Assembly (NCBI GenBank): GCA_002431395.1
Contig: DJEU01000059.1
Location: forward strand, 11,949 to 75,948
DNA: 64,000 nucleotides
Direction: 5' to 3'
Origin: Lachnoclostridium sp. UBA5890
Lineage (GTDB): Bacteria > Bacillota > Clostridia > Lachnospirales > Lachnospiraceae
The notes beneath the pieces were generated by a model, which was not told where the DNA came from, ran no database searches, and saw only the letters and a program-made list of their open reading frames with translations. Positions 34,630 to 43,149 of this stretch are shown piece after piece. Within the stretch, counting starts at the first letter, position 1; the number at the start of each line of letters is the position of its first letter. The translations under genes were made by a program, and so were the position numbers.

Positions 34630-36048
34630 ATGTACAATCCAAAGTCGGGAAAAGCAACCGAATTTATCGATGACCAGGAGATATTAGACTCCCTGGAATA
34701 TGCACAAAAAAACAAAAATAATAAAGAAGTAATAGATGCGATATTAGAAAAGGCATCTGCCATGAAAGGCATCAGCCACAGGGAGGCTGCCGTTTTATTA
34801 GAGTGTGAATTAGAAGAAGAAAACAAAAAAATAGAAAAATTGGCGAAAGAAATTAAGCAGCGTTTTTATGGCAATCGAATCGTAATGTTTGCCCCATTGT
34901 ATCTGTCAAATTACTGCGTCAATGGCTGCACTTATTGTCCATATCATCATTGCAATGAGCATATCCGCAGAAAAAAACTGACGCAGGATGAAATCCGTGA
35001 CGAAGTCATTGCTCTGCAGGATATGGGTCACAAGAGACTTGCCATCGAGGCAGGAGAAGATCCGGTCAATAATCCGATCGAATACATTTTGGACAGCATT
35101 AAGACCATTTACAGCATCAAACATAAAAATGGTGCGATCCGCCGTGTCAATGTAAATATTGCGGCTACAACTGTAGAAAACTATCAGAAATTACACGATG
35201 CCGGCATTGGAACGTACATTTTGTTCCAGGAGACCTATAACAAAGAAAGTTATGAAAAACTTCACCCAACCGGACCAAAACACAATTATGATTATCATAC
35301 CGAAGCAATGGACCGCGCGATGGAAGGCGGCATCGATGATGTCGGACTTGGGGTATTGTTTGGCTTGGAAATGTACCGCTATGAACTTGTCGGAATCATT
35401 ATGCACGCAGAGCATTTGGAAGCGAAATTTGGAGTCGGACCGCATACGATCAGTGTACCGCGAATCTGCCCGGCAGATGATATTGATCCGGGAGAATTTA
35501 CGAACGCAATTTCCGATGAAATATTTGAGAAAATTGTTGCGGTTATCCGTATTGCCGTTCCATACACAGGTATGATCGTATCGACAAGAGAATCTCAGAA
35601 GACACGTGAAAAAGTGCTTGGACTCGGTATTTCACAAATTAGTGGAGGCTCTCGTACAAGTGTCGGTGGATATGTCGAAGAAGAAAAAGAAGAGGACAAT
35701 TCCGCACAGTTTGATGTCAGCGACCGCAGAACCCTTGATGAAGTTGTCAACTGGCTTCTCGAACTGGGATATATCCCAAGTTTCTGTACAGCATGCTATC
35801 GCGAAGGAAGAACCGGTGACCGCTTTATGAAACTGCTGAAATCCGGTCAGATCGTCAACTGCTGCCAGCCAAATGCGCTGATGACATTAAAAGAGTATTT
35901 GGAAGATTATGCCAGCGATGACACCAAGCAAAAAGGTGAAAAAGTCATCCAGAGAGAATTGGAAGTTATTACCAATCCCACAGTGAAAGAAAAGGCAAGA
36001 GAATATATCGAAAATATCCACGAAGGCCAGAGAGATTTCCGGTTTTAA
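34630..36048 (+). CDS. hydG: [FeFe] hydrogenase H-cluster maturase HydG (radical SAM tyrosine lyase)
   Basis: The 472-residue protein has the radical SAM motif CVNGCTYC (Cys96, Cys100, Cys103). Its C-terminal second cluster motif is Cys386, Cys389 and Cys412 (CTACYREGRTGDRFM then NCCQ), which separates HydG from ThiH. HydG cleaves tyrosine to give the CO and cyanide ligands of the hydrogenase H cluster. GTGGAGG ends 11 nt before ATG 34630; an upstream in-frame ATG at 34597 overlaps the previous gene. HydE, HydF and the hydrogenase are not in this window. A strong terminator follows. Confidence 0.95.
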   Translation: MYNPKSGKATEFIDDQEILDSLEYAQKNKNNKEVIDAILEKASAMKGISHREAAVLLECELEEENKKIEKLAKEIKQRFYGNRIVMFAPLYLSNYCVNGCTYCPYHHCNEHIRRKKLTQDEIRDEVIALQDMGHKRLAIEAGEDPVNNPIEYILDSIKTIYSIKHKNGAIRRVNVNIAATTVENYQKLHDAGIGTYILFQETYNKESYEKLHPTGPKHNYDYHTEAMDRAMEGGIDDVGLGVLFGLEMYRYELVGIIMHAEHLEAKFGVGPHTISVPRICPADDIDPGEFTNAISDEIFEKIVAVIRIAVPYTGMIVSTRESQKTREKVLGLGISQISGGSRTSVGGYVEEEKEEDNSAQFDVSDRRTLDEVVNWLLELGYIPSFCTACYREGRTGDRFMKLLKSGQIVNCCQPNALMTLKEYLEDYASDDTKQKGEKVIQRELEVITNPTVKEKAREYIENIHEGQRDFRF

Positions 36049-36052
36049 AAGG

Positions 36053-36086
36053 AAGAGACAGCATAGAAAACTATGCTGTCTCTTTT
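36053..36086 (+). terminator. Terminator of hydG
   Basis: A perfect 14-bp stem (36053-36066 with 36071-36084) with an AAAA loop and a T run. Confidence 0.9.
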
Positions 36087-36149
36087 ATCATTGATTATGT
36101 GTGAAAGTCAAGCACTATTTGAAAAAGGAGACGAAAGAAAATAATAAAT

Positions 36150-36442
36150 GCTTATGGTCTAACAATTGACGAAACTTGTTATCGAACGTTATAAATCGAT
36201 ATTTTTAAGAGAAGAATAAGTCGTAATTGCATAATTGTTTGAAGATATTTATAAATCATTTCAGCTGACAAAACCTCGAATTACATGCTTGCATGATAAT
36301 CGAGGTTTTGTTTGCGTGCACTGCGAAGCAGTGTGATTTATAAATATCAAGTTTTATGCAATTACGACTGTTCTATTCTTCGATAAAAATGAAGATTTAT
36401 CGTGAGATAACTCCCGTTTCTGTCGATTGTTAGACCATAAGC
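36150..36442. repeat. 293-bp long imperfect inverted repeat (MITE-like)
   Basis: Two arms of about 109 bp (36150-36258 and 36334-36442) are inverted copies with small gaps. The outer 17 bp are identical (GCTTATGGTCTAACAAT), and inner blocks such as GTCGTAATTGCATAA and GATATTTATAAATCA also match. The 75-bp centre holds a perfect 12-bp stem (36268-36279 with 36300-36311) that itself looks like a bidirectional terminator, and a CACTGC/GCAGTG hairpin. There is no open reading frame. The right end touches the stop codon of the aldolase gene (36443). No clear target-site duplication is visible. It may be a non-autonomous transposable element or a long structured 3' RNA. Confidence 0.75.
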
Positions 36443-37408
36443 TTAGGCATTCAACGTCAAATGAACGGCAAATCCGCCGAATTCCCCTTTGATATAAACA
36501 AAAGTCATAAAACCGTCTTTGTCATATTTCGCAGTAGACATATCAAATTCGATGCCGCGCAGACCAAGGTGGTATACGGCACGTTCTACGGAATTACATC
36601 CGACAGCGATATGTCCGTGAGTTCCTGCTCCCGGTGCTTTCATTACTTCGATTTTTTTGCCGCAGAAATACGATACGTCGATATTTTTCTGAGGAAAACC
36701 AAACATGGTAGTGAAAGCGTCTGCGGTATCTGCAGCCTCAGCATCATCGGCACAATTGATACCGATGTGTTTGACTTTAAAGCCAAGCATATGGTTGACA
36801 GCTTCGCGTGTAAGGGCAGCGATATTGGTGAATTTATCGGCTGCAAGAAGCGATGTGTCTACCATCCAACTTCCGCCACATGCGATAATGCGGTCAAAGG
36901 CAAGGTATTCATTTAGGTTGGAAGAATTGATACCGCCGGTTGGCATAAATTTCATCTCCGTGTAAGGAGCTGCCATTGCTTTGATCAATTTCAATCCGCC
37001 AATTGCCTCAGCCGGAAATACTTTAACGACATCCAGGCCAAGAGTAGCAGCTTTCTGCACGTCGCTTGGTGTCGCACAACCCGGCATCACCGGGATTTTC
37101 TTATTGATACAATATTTTACTAATTTTTCATCCATTCCGGGGCTTACGATAAATTTGGCACCGGCAGCTACAGCACGGTCGACCTGCTCGGTTGTGATGA
37201 CAGTGCCGGCTCCGATCACCATATCCGGATATTCTTCTGACATGATCGTGATTGCTTCCTCTGCGCAATCGGTTCGAAATGTCACTTCCGCACAAGGAAG
37301 TCCGCCGGTACAAAGAGCTTTGCCAAGCGGTCTGGCATCCTCGGCATGCTTCAATGCAACTACGGGAACAATCCCGATCTTCGAAAGTGTAACTAATACA
37401 TCGTTCAT
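36443..37408 (-). CDS. eda: KDPG/KHG aldolase fused to a C-terminal VOC (glyoxalase-like) domain
   Basis: The first 205 residues are a complete KDPG aldolase: EVTFRTD with Glu41, VIGAGTV, FIVSPGMD, PVMPGCATPSD and the Schiff-base Lys129 in VVKVFPAE. It splits 2-keto-3-deoxy-6-phosphogluconate to pyruvate and glyceraldehyde-3-phosphate, the end of hexuronate breakdown. Residues about 211-321 form an added domain (VKHIGINCADD, GTHGHIAVGC, YIKGEFGGFAVHL) of the VOC fold. With 321 residues it is about 110 longer than usual. AAAGGAGG precedes ATG 37408. It fits the uxaC/GH115 pathway 23 kb away. Confidence 0.92.
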   Translation of the reverse strand: MNDVLVTLSKIGIVPVVALKHAEDARPLGKALCTGGLPCAEVTFRTDCAEEAITIMSEEYPDMVIGAGTVITTEQVDRAVAAGAKFIVSPGMDEKLVKYCINKKIPVMPGCATPSDVQKAATLGLDVVKVFPAEAIGGLKLIKAMAAPYTEMKFMPTGGINSSNLNEYLAFDRIIACGGSWMVDTSLLAADKFTNIAALTREAVNHMLGFKVKHIGINCADDAEAADTADAFTTMFGFPQKNIDVSYFCGKKIEVMKAPGAGTHGHIAVGCNSVERAVYHLGLRGIEFDMSTAKYDKDGFMTFVYIKGEFGGFAVHLTLNA

Positions 37409-37431
37409 TGAAAAAACCTCCTTTTCCCTCT

Positions 37432-37461
37432 AGTATAACCGATTTTGTAAACAGATGTCAA
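37432..37461 (-). promoter_or_regulatory. Promoter of the aldolase gene
   Basis: On the minus strand TTGACA (37461-37456), 18 bp and TATACT (37437-37432) lie 24 bp before the ATG. Confidence 0.8.
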
Positions 37462-37475
37462 TGGAGAAAAATTCG

Positions 37476-37504
37476 TTGCTATTTTCCCACCAAAAGAGTA
37501 TACT
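37476..37504 (+). promoter_or_regulatory. Promoter of the hypothetical-truA operon
   Basis: TTGCTA (37476-37481), 17 bp and TATACT (37499-37504). It is divergent from the aldolase promoter and about 20 bp before the start at 37528. Confidence 0.7.
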
Positions 37505-37527
37505 AATAAAAGAGGTTGGTGGTAAAA

Positions 37528-37959
37528 ATGTTTTCGGAAATTTTTTATTCTAAAAAAACAGGAGAACCGGTGCAGGTCATTGCAAAGTGCAGTATATTGC
37601 CGGATGAAATCCCGGGGATCTGTTTTCAGCAAATGAGTGGAGAGTTTGCTTGTTATGTCTGGGATGTGGAACATTTCAAAGCAAATTATCAAAAAGAAAA
37701 AATACAGATAAAAGAAGAGACAGAGCCGAAGCCAAAGGAAGAAATTTCGGATCTGGTTCGCTTTCTCGATGCGGATACATACCGCGAAAAAATGAAAATA
37801 TTGGAAAGTATGAAAGACGACTTAAATGAGCATATTTTAAATAATATGGCAGTGAGTCTGGATCTTTCCCTGGAAGATGGTGTGGACGGATATTCCTTCC
37901 TGATGTCCGAACTTAAGATACGAAGCCGTTTTGAGGGCAAGCGAGGAGAACGTCTATGA
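37528..37959 (+). CDS. Hypothetical protein before truA
   Basis: The 143-residue protein is soluble. It has an N-terminal beta part (FSEIFYSKKTGEPVQVIAKC) and a charged middle with a Lys/Glu-rich linker. The C-terminal half is predicted helical, with RFLDADTYREKMKILESM and LNNMAVSLDLSLEDG. I do not recognise a family. The start is taken as ATG 37528 (GGTGG just upstream); a TTG 12 bp earlier is possible. It overlaps truA by 4 bp, so it is co-translated with the pseudouridine synthase. Confidence 0.7.
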   Translation: MFSEIFYSKKTGEPVQVIAKCSILPDEIPGICFQQMSGEFACYVWDVEHFKANYQKEKIQIKEETEPKPKEEISDLVRFLDADTYREKMKILESMKDDLNEHILNNMAVSLDLSLEDGVDGYSFLMSELKIRSRFEGKRGERL

Positions 37960-38699
37960 ATTATCGAATGCAGATACAATACGATGGTGCGCGGTACCGT
38001 GGCTGGCAGAGACAGGCCGCGACCGGCGACACGATTCAAGGGAAACTGGAAGCCATACTTACCAGACGGTTCGGAAGAAATATTGAAATTGACGGTGCAA
38101 GCCGTACGGATGCCGGGGTTCACGCATTGGCACAAATTGCCAATTTTCACGTGACAGACGATGAGGCAGAGGAGCCGGAGAAACTTCAAAAATATATCAA
38201 TCAATATTTGCCGGAAGATATCGCCGTTACCGATGTAGTGGCGGCGGGCGAGCGGTTTCACAGCAGGCTCAATGCGACGGGGAAAACCTACGAGTATCAT
38301 TTGATCCCATATGGCACATACGATGTCTTTGCGCGAAAATACGCGTGGCAGATGACAGCACCGCTTGACATTGAAGCCATGCGGGAAGCAGCAGGACATA
38401 TACTCGGAAGCCATGATTTCCGCAGTTTTTGTACCAAGGCAGCAAAGAAAAAATCGACTATCCGCACGATTCGGCTTTTGGAAATTTTTGAGACCAAAAA
38501 TGAAATTGTGATAGAGATCACCGGCAATGGATTTTTGTACAATATGGTGCGTATTCTCGTCGGAACGCTTGTGGAAGTCGGCATGGGATTGCGAAAACCG
38601 GACGAGATTCCGGCGATTTTGGAGAAAAAAGAACGCCGGTATGCAGGAGAGACAGCGCCGGCATGCGGACTATTTTTAAAACAAATTTACTATGAATAA
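37956..38699 (+). CDS. truA: tRNA pseudouridine synthase A
   Basis: The 247-residue protein has the TruA signature IDGASRTDAGVHALAQ with catalytic Asp52, and the C-terminal GNGFLYNMVRILVGTLVEVG. It makes pseudouridine 38-40 in tRNA anticodon arms. The start ATG overlaps the previous stop (ATGA), with CGAGGAG upstream. Length is typical. Confidence 0.95.
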   Translation: MNYRMQIQYDGARYRGWQRQAATGDTIQGKLEAILTRRFGRNIEIDGASRTDAGVHALAQIANFHVTDDEAEEPEKLQKYINQYLPEDIAVTDVVAAGERFHSRLNATGKTYEYHLIPYGTYDVFARKYAWQMTAPLDIEAMREAAGHILGSHDFRSFCTKAAKKKSTIRTIRLLEIFETKNEIVIEITGNGFLYNMVRILVGTLVEVGMGLRKPDEIPAILEKKERRYAGETAPACGLFLKQIYYE

Positions 38700-38713
38700 A
38701 AGGAAGCGGTCGT

Positions 38714-38944
38714 ATGAGAGAAATGGAATTTAAAATGGAGCGGGAAGGCCTTGTCAAACCGGGTGAAAAAATCCGGGTGACAGAAGGTGTACTGCCGAGT
38801 GCCTATTATTATACTATCATACCGGCGGTCGCCATGTCGGGGAATATCGCATTTTCCGACCGGCTGAAAAACCGCGAAGGTGTAGTAAAAGATGTAATTG
38901 AAAATGAAAAAGGCTATTATGTAATAGTCGAATTTGATGAATAA
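38714..38944 (+). CDS. Small hypothetical protein
   Basis: The 76-residue protein is rich in beta-prone stretches (KIRVTEGVLPSAYYYTIIPAVAM, then YYVIVEFDE) and charged ends. No family is recognised. It lies 14 bp after truA and 14 bp before the aminopeptidase, so it belongs to the same operon. AAAGGAAG lies before ATG 38714. The spacing and clean start suggest that it is real. Confidence 0.65.
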   Translation: MREMEFKMEREGLVKPGEKIRVTEGVLPSAYYYTIIPAVAMSGNIAFSDRLKNREGVVKDVIENEKGYYVIVEFDE

Positions 38945-38958
38945 ATGGAGGAATGAAC

Positions 38959-40350
38959 ATGGAACGCAAAAATGCATGGAATGGATATGAAACAGAAGAA
39001 TTGAAAAAAGTGGATGCGTTAAATCAGGAATACCGCACATTTTTGAATGAGGGAAAAACGGAGCGCGAATGCGTGAAACTGGCTGTGAAAATGGCAGAAG
39101 AGGCAGGATACCGCGACTTAAAAGAGGTTATTGCCAAAAAAGAGACATTGAAGGCAGGAGACAAAGTGTACGCTGTCGGCATGAAAAAAATGATCTCTCT
39201 TTTCCAGATCGGTAAGAAACCATTGGAAGAAGGAATGGCAATCCTTGGCGCGCACATTGACTCTCCGCGTCTGGATATTAAACAGAATCCCTTGTACGAA
39301 GAGGGCGGTTTTGCTTATCTTGACACTCATTATTATGGTGGGATCAAAAAATATCAATGGGTGACACTGCCGCTTGCCATCCACGGTGTGATTGCGAAAA
39401 AAGACGGAACGGTTGTCGATGTCAAAATCGGAGAGGATAAAGAGGATCCGGTATTTTGTGTGACGGACCTTTTGATTCATCTTTCTGCGGACCGCATGGA
39501 AAAGAAGGCCAACAAAGTGATCGAGGGAGAAGAACTTGATCTGTTATTTGGAAGCAAGCCGCTCAAAGGCAAAGAAAAAGAAGCGGTAAAAGAAAGTGTT
39601 CTTGCACTTTTAAAAGAAAAATATGACATGGAAGAAGAAGACTTTTTGTCGGCCGAATTGGAAATCGTGCCAGCCGGGGAAGCGCGTGAAGCTGGTATTG
39701 ACACCAGCATGATCATGGGTTACGGACAGGACGACCGTGTCTGCGCATTTACGTCTCTGAAAGCTATGCTCGAGGTCGAAGGTACAGAATATACGACATG
39801 TTGTCTCCTTGTAGATAAGGAAGAAATTGGAAGTGTCGGTGCGACCGGAATGCAGTCGAAAACATTTGAAAATACGGTGGCTGAGATTCTTGCCTGCATG
39901 GGCGAATACAGTGATCTCGCTGTGCGCCGCTGTCTTGCCAATTCGAAAATGCTCTCTTCGGATGTAAGTGCTGCCTTTGATCCGACATTTAAGTCAGCTT
40001 ACGAGCCGAAAAATGCTGCTTATTTTGGAAAAGGAATGGTATTTAACAAATTTACCGGTTCCCGCGGGAAATCCGGAAGCAATGATGCGAATGCCGAATA
40101 TATCGCAGGTATCCGCCGTATCCTGGATGAGAGAAATGTTGCATACCAGACGGCAGAACTTGGAAAAGTAGATGTCGGTGGAGGCGGAACAATTGCCTAT
40201 ATTATGGCACTTTATGGCATGGAAGTGATTGATTGCGGTGTCGCCGTTCTCAATATGCATGCTCCGTGGGAAATCGTCAGCAAGGCCGATGTCTATGAGA
40301 CGAAAAAAGGATATATTGTATTTTTGGAAGATGCATTTTCAGTAAAATAA
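38959..40350 (+). CDS. M18-family aminopeptidase
   Basis: The 463-residue protein has the M18 metal-binding motifs GAHIDSPRLDIK, DDRVCAFTSL, LLVDKEEIGSVGATGM and the C-terminal VLNMHAPWEIVSKADVYE. M18 enzymes are cytosolic, tetrahedral zinc/cobalt aminopeptidases that remove N-terminal acidic or other residues. Two ATGs are six bases apart; GGAGG (38947-38951) is only 1 nt from ATG 38953 but 7 nt from ATG 38959, so the second is chosen. Confidence 0.93.
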   Translation: MERKNAWNGYETEELKKVDALNQEYRTFLNEGKTERECVKLAVKMAEEAGYRDLKEVIAKKETLKAGDKVYAVGMKKMISLFQIGKKPLEEGMAILGAHIDSPRLDIKQNPLYEEGGFAYLDTHYYGGIKKYQWVTLPLAIHGVIAKKDGTVVDVKIGEDKEDPVFCVTDLLIHLSADRMEKKANKVIEGEELDLLFGSKPLKGKEKEAVKESVLALLKEKYDMEEEDFLSAELEIVPAGEAREAGIDTSMIMGYGQDDRVCAFTSLKAMLEVEGTEYTTCCLLVDKEEIGSVGATGMQSKTFENTVAEILACMGEYSDLAVRRCLANSKMLSSDVSAAFDPTFKSAYEPKNAAYFGKGMVFNKFTGSRGKSGSNDANAEYIAGIRRILDERNVAYQTAELGKVDVGGGGTIAYIMALYGMEVIDCGVAVLNMHAPWEIVSKADVYETKKGYIVFLEDAFSVK

Positions 40351-40374
40351 GATCTATTGAAAATGGTTTTGCTT

Positions 40375-40413
40375 CGAGGCATGGATCATCGTGGTCCGTG
40401 TCTCGATTTTTTT
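40375..40413 (+). terminator. Terminator of the truA-aminopeptidase operon
   Basis: A 13-bp stem with a few G-U pairs (CGAG/CTCG ends, 40375-40405) followed by seven T. Confidence 0.8.
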
Positions 40414-40430
40414 GTCCGAAAAACGATATC

Positions 40431-40459
40431 TTGACAATAGCGGACTTCCCTCATATGAT
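40431..40459 (+). promoter_or_regulatory. Promoter of the pseudokinase gene
   Basis: TTGACA (40431-40436), 17 bp and TATGAT (40454-40459), close to consensus, 33 bp before the start at 40493. Confidence 0.85.
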
Positions 40460-40492
40460 AGGCTTACAATCATAAAAGAAGGGGAAATGCAC

Positions 40493-41692
40493 ATGATGAT
40501 TCAAAGGGATAGTCTGCCGGAAAACGTGATATTACAGGGACGATATGAAGTAAGAAAAGCCACACATACGACACAAGTAGAACGGGATTATGATGTATAC
40601 GACCGAGAGGAAAAGAAAGAATACTGGGGCAAGGAATTTTATCCGTCAAATTACTGCAGCAGGGGAGCAGACGGGCAAATGGTCATCGTGCGTGGTACAC
40701 GGAACCAGTCTGTCTTTGAACAGTCCAAAAAATGGTTTGCTCAGGTATACCGACAGATTGCTGCCAGACCGAAAACAAAGGGGTTCCCGGAGGCAGTGCG
40801 CCTGTTTTCGGAAAATAATACGATTTATGTCATTTTAGAAAAATCAGATGGCGGGCGGCTTTCTGAGCAGATTCGGCATGCCGGCGGAAAACTGTCTTAT
40901 GCCGAAAGTGTGTCCATTATGCGCGCAATTGTGGAAACATTACTGCAAATGCAGCCGCCGAAGGGGTACTTTCCGAAAATTTCCAAAGAAAGTATATTGC
41001 TCTTGAAAAAGCAGAATAAAATAGAGGTCATATTTACGGACATTGTACAGAAAGAAGATGTTGTCTATTCTGTGGGGAGTCTCTGGGTTGAGATGCTGAC
41101 AGGATTATCCACTCAGACATCGTCTCTGCGTGCCCCGTCAGACTTGGGGGTGGAACTGCCGGCCGAAGCAGAGCAGATGATATTGCGATGCTTGGAAAAG
41201 AATACAGGAAACAGGGTGTCTTTGGAGGAACTTCTTTCGATCCTCCCACGGGAAAGAAAAACAGTAGGTGCGCTTCCTAAAAAACAGATTTTATTAGCTG
41301 TCGCTGCGCTGGTCTTTGCGATAGCGGCATGGAAAAGTCTGCTGCCGAAAGAGAAAGAGGTTTTGGTCGCGGAAAAGCAGTCCTTTTTGACAGAAACAGC
41401 AGACGTGGAAAGGATTGTGTCGGCACCTGCCGTATCACTGGGAGCGATTCAGGTAAGTGTGGCAAGTGCACCGGCGATAACGGAGGAGACGGTAAGCGAG
41501 GTGGCTTTAGAAGAAGAAATTCCGACAAGCACATCGGAGCAAACACCCGAAAAGGTGAAAAAGGAAAAACAGAAACAGAAAAAGAAGAACAAAAAGAAGA
41601 GTAGGGAAGAAAGGCAAAATAAGGTGGAGCAATCCGTAGTGGCGACGAGTAAACCGAATAAGCCAAAGTCGAATTTGTTTGATTTATGGTAA
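40493..41692 (+). CDS. Membrane-bound protein-kinase-like protein (pseudokinase)
   Basis: The 399-residue protein begins with a kinase-like domain (about 10-255): ILQGRYEV at the glycine-loop position, a VAIK-like Lys in YWGKEFYP, a hinge IYVILEKSDGGRLSEQI, the F-helix YSVGSLWVEMLTGLS and the C-lobe end RCLEKNTGNRVSLEELLSIL. The catalytic HRD and DFG motifs are absent (PKISKESILLLKK and IFTDI stand in their place), so it should not phosphorylate. One membrane segment (about 264-284) is followed by an outer Ser/Glu/Val-rich region and a Lys-rich tail. It may be a scaffold or sensor. GAAGGGG sits 8 nt before ATG 40493; the other ATGs at 40487 and 40496 are possible. Confidence 0.82.
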   Translation: MMIQRDSLPENVILQGRYEVRKATHTTQVERDYDVYDREEKKEYWGKEFYPSNYCSRGADGQMVIVRGTRNQSVFEQSKKWFAQVYRQIAARPKTKGFPEAVRLFSENNTIYVILEKSDGGRLSEQIRHAGGKLSYAESVSIMRAIVETLLQMQPPKGYFPKISKESILLLKKQNKIEVIFTDIVQKEDVVYSVGSLWVEMLTGLSTQTSSLRAPSDLGVELPAEAEQMILRCLEKNTGNRVSLEELLSILPRERKTVGALPKKQILLAVAALVFAIAAWKSLLPKEKEVLVAEKQSFLTETADVERIVSAPAVSLGAIQVSVASAPAITEETVSEVALEEEIPTSTSEQTPEKVKKEKQKQKKKNKKKSREERQNKVEQSVVATSKPNKPKSNLFDLW

Positions 41693-41742
41693 AATAGAGA
41701 CGGTATAATGCAAAAATTATAGGGTGTATAACGAAAAAGTTA

Positions 41743-41770
41743 TTGAGAAAGTAAAAATAATACCTATACT
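41743..41770 (+). promoter_or_regulatory. Promoter of the GH11 xylanase gene
   Basis: TTGAGA (41743-41748), 16 bp and TATACT (41765-41770), about 48 bp before ATG 41819. Confidence 0.65.
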
Positions 41771-41818
41771 TTATGACAAAAATGTGTTATTCTGAACATG
41801 GAGAAAGGAGGTTGCTGG

Positions 41819-42934
41819 ATGCAACACAAAAAACTTATGGGGATTGTAGCTTTGCTGATGTGTCTTTCGTTGGTGGCGCCGACAGTAACGATTGAGGCAG
41901 CGACAACAATCTACAACAACCAGACTGGTACGCAGGATGGGTACAATTATGAATTGTGGAAAGATTATGGGACCACAAGCATGACCCTGAATGGAGGGGG
42001 AACCTTCAGCTGCCAGTGGAGCAACATTGGAAATGCGTTATTCCGTAAAGGAAAGAAATTTGACGCGACCAAGACGTATTCGCAGCTTGGCAATATCACG
42101 ATTGACTATGGCTGCAACTACCAGCCAAACGGAAACTCTTACCTCTGTGTATATGGCTGGTCAAAGAGTCCGCTTGTGGAATTCTACATCGTGGACAGCT
42201 GGGGAACCTGGCGTCCACCGGGAGGAACTTCCAAAGGACAGATTTATGTAGATGGCGGCACTTACGATGTGTACGAGACAACTCGTGTCAATCAGCCATC
42301 CATCGAAGGAAACACGACCTTCAAACAGTATTGGAGTGTACGTACAAGCAAACGTACGAGCGGAACGATTTCCGTGACAGAACATTTTAAAGCTTGGGCG
42401 AACAAAGGTATGAGCCTCGGAAAGATCTATGAAGCGGCTTTGAATATCGAAGGATATCAGAGTAGCGGAAGTGCCAATGTTTATAAGAATAATATGACCA
42501 TCGGCGGAAGTTCAAGTGGATCAAGCAGTTCCGGAAGTTCTGGTTCAGGCAGCTCGGGAAGCACAAGTACAAGCACGAATAAAAAAGAGTGTGAAAGCAT
42601 GACACTTGGGGGCAATTATGCAGGAAAGATTAATTCTCCATTCAGCGGAGTAGGTCTTTATGCAAATGGGGATAATTGCAAATTTACCCAGTATTTTGCT
42701 TATGGCACACACAGCTTTTCGCTTCGTGGCTGTTCGAACAACGATAAGATGGCAAAAGTAGATTTGTACATCGGCGGTACAAAGAAAGGTACTTTTTACT
42801 ATGGCGGAAGTTATCCTGCCGTATACACGATCAATAATGTAAGTCATGGAACAGGAAACCAGGAAATTGCGTTGGTATGCTCTGATGACAATGGTACATG
42901 GGATGCTTATGTAGACTATCTTACATGGCAATAA
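41819..42934 (+). CDS. Secreted GH11 endo-xylanase with CBM36
   Basis: The 371-residue protein has a signal peptide (about 1-28) and a GH11 jelly-roll domain (about 30-225) with nucleophile Glu121 (PLVEFYIVDSWG) and acid/base Glu211 (NIEGYQSSGSA). A Ser/Gly linker with Thr-Ser ends and a C-terminal CBM36-type domain (about 250-371: TLGGNYAGK, THSFSLRGC, YIGGTKKGTFYYGG) follow. CBM36 binds xylan in a calcium-dependent way. It is the second class of secreted xylanase in the window. AAAGGAGG ends 7 nt before ATG 41819, so an in-frame ATG at 41798 is rejected. Own promoter and terminator. Confidence 0.95.
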   Translation: MQHKKLMGIVALLMCLSLVAPTVTIEAATTIYNNQTGTQDGYNYELWKDYGTTSMTLNGGGTFSCQWSNIGNALFRKGKKFDATKTYSQLGNITIDYGCNYQPNGNSYLCVYGWSKSPLVEFYIVDSWGTWRPPGGTSKGQIYVDGGTYDVYETTRVNQPSIEGNTTFKQYWSVRTSKRTSGTISVTEHFKAWANKGMSLGKIYEAALNIEGYQSSGSANVYKNNMTIGGSSSGSSSSGSSGSGSSGSTSTSTNKKECESMTLGGNYAGKINSPFSGVGLYANGDNCKFTQYFAYGTHSFSLRGCSNNDKMAKVDLYIGGTKKGTFYYGGSYPAVYTINNVSHGTGNQEIALVCSDDNGTWDAYVDYLTWQ

Positions 42935-42981
42935 AGGAAATCGATGGATGTCCTGTTATCGGACGTTCAGAATAGAATAAT

Positions 42982-43028
42982 AACTCTGCCTGCGGCAAAT
43001 AATCTACCGGCTGCGGGCAGAGTTTTTT
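42982..43028 (+). terminator. Terminator of the GH11 gene
   Basis: AACTCTGCC pairs with GGCAGAGTT, with further inner pairs, followed by a T run at 43023-43028. Confidence 0.85.
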
Positions 43029-43075
43029 GTATTACTGCTTTTGTATCCGAAAGCACCTGAACATAGCTTTTCCAG

Positions 43076-43104
43076 TAGACAAAGTGTGTGAAAAATGTTA
43101 TAAT
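43076..43104 (+). promoter_or_regulatory. Promoter of guaA
   Basis: TAGACA (43076-43081), 17 bp and TATAAT (43099-43104). The leader to the start codon is only about 40 nt, too short for a purine riboswitch. Confidence 0.8.
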
Positions 43105-43149
43105 TTTTAAATATATGAAACATGCAATGATCAGAAGGAGGAAATAACG

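Noticed and set aside
36150..36442. Insertion sequence
   Set aside because: There is no transposase frame inside and no clear target duplication, so only a non-autonomous repeat can be supported.
43105..43149. Purine riboswitch before guaA
   Set aside because: The leader between the -10 box and the TTG start is only about 40 nt and has no aptamer-like structure.
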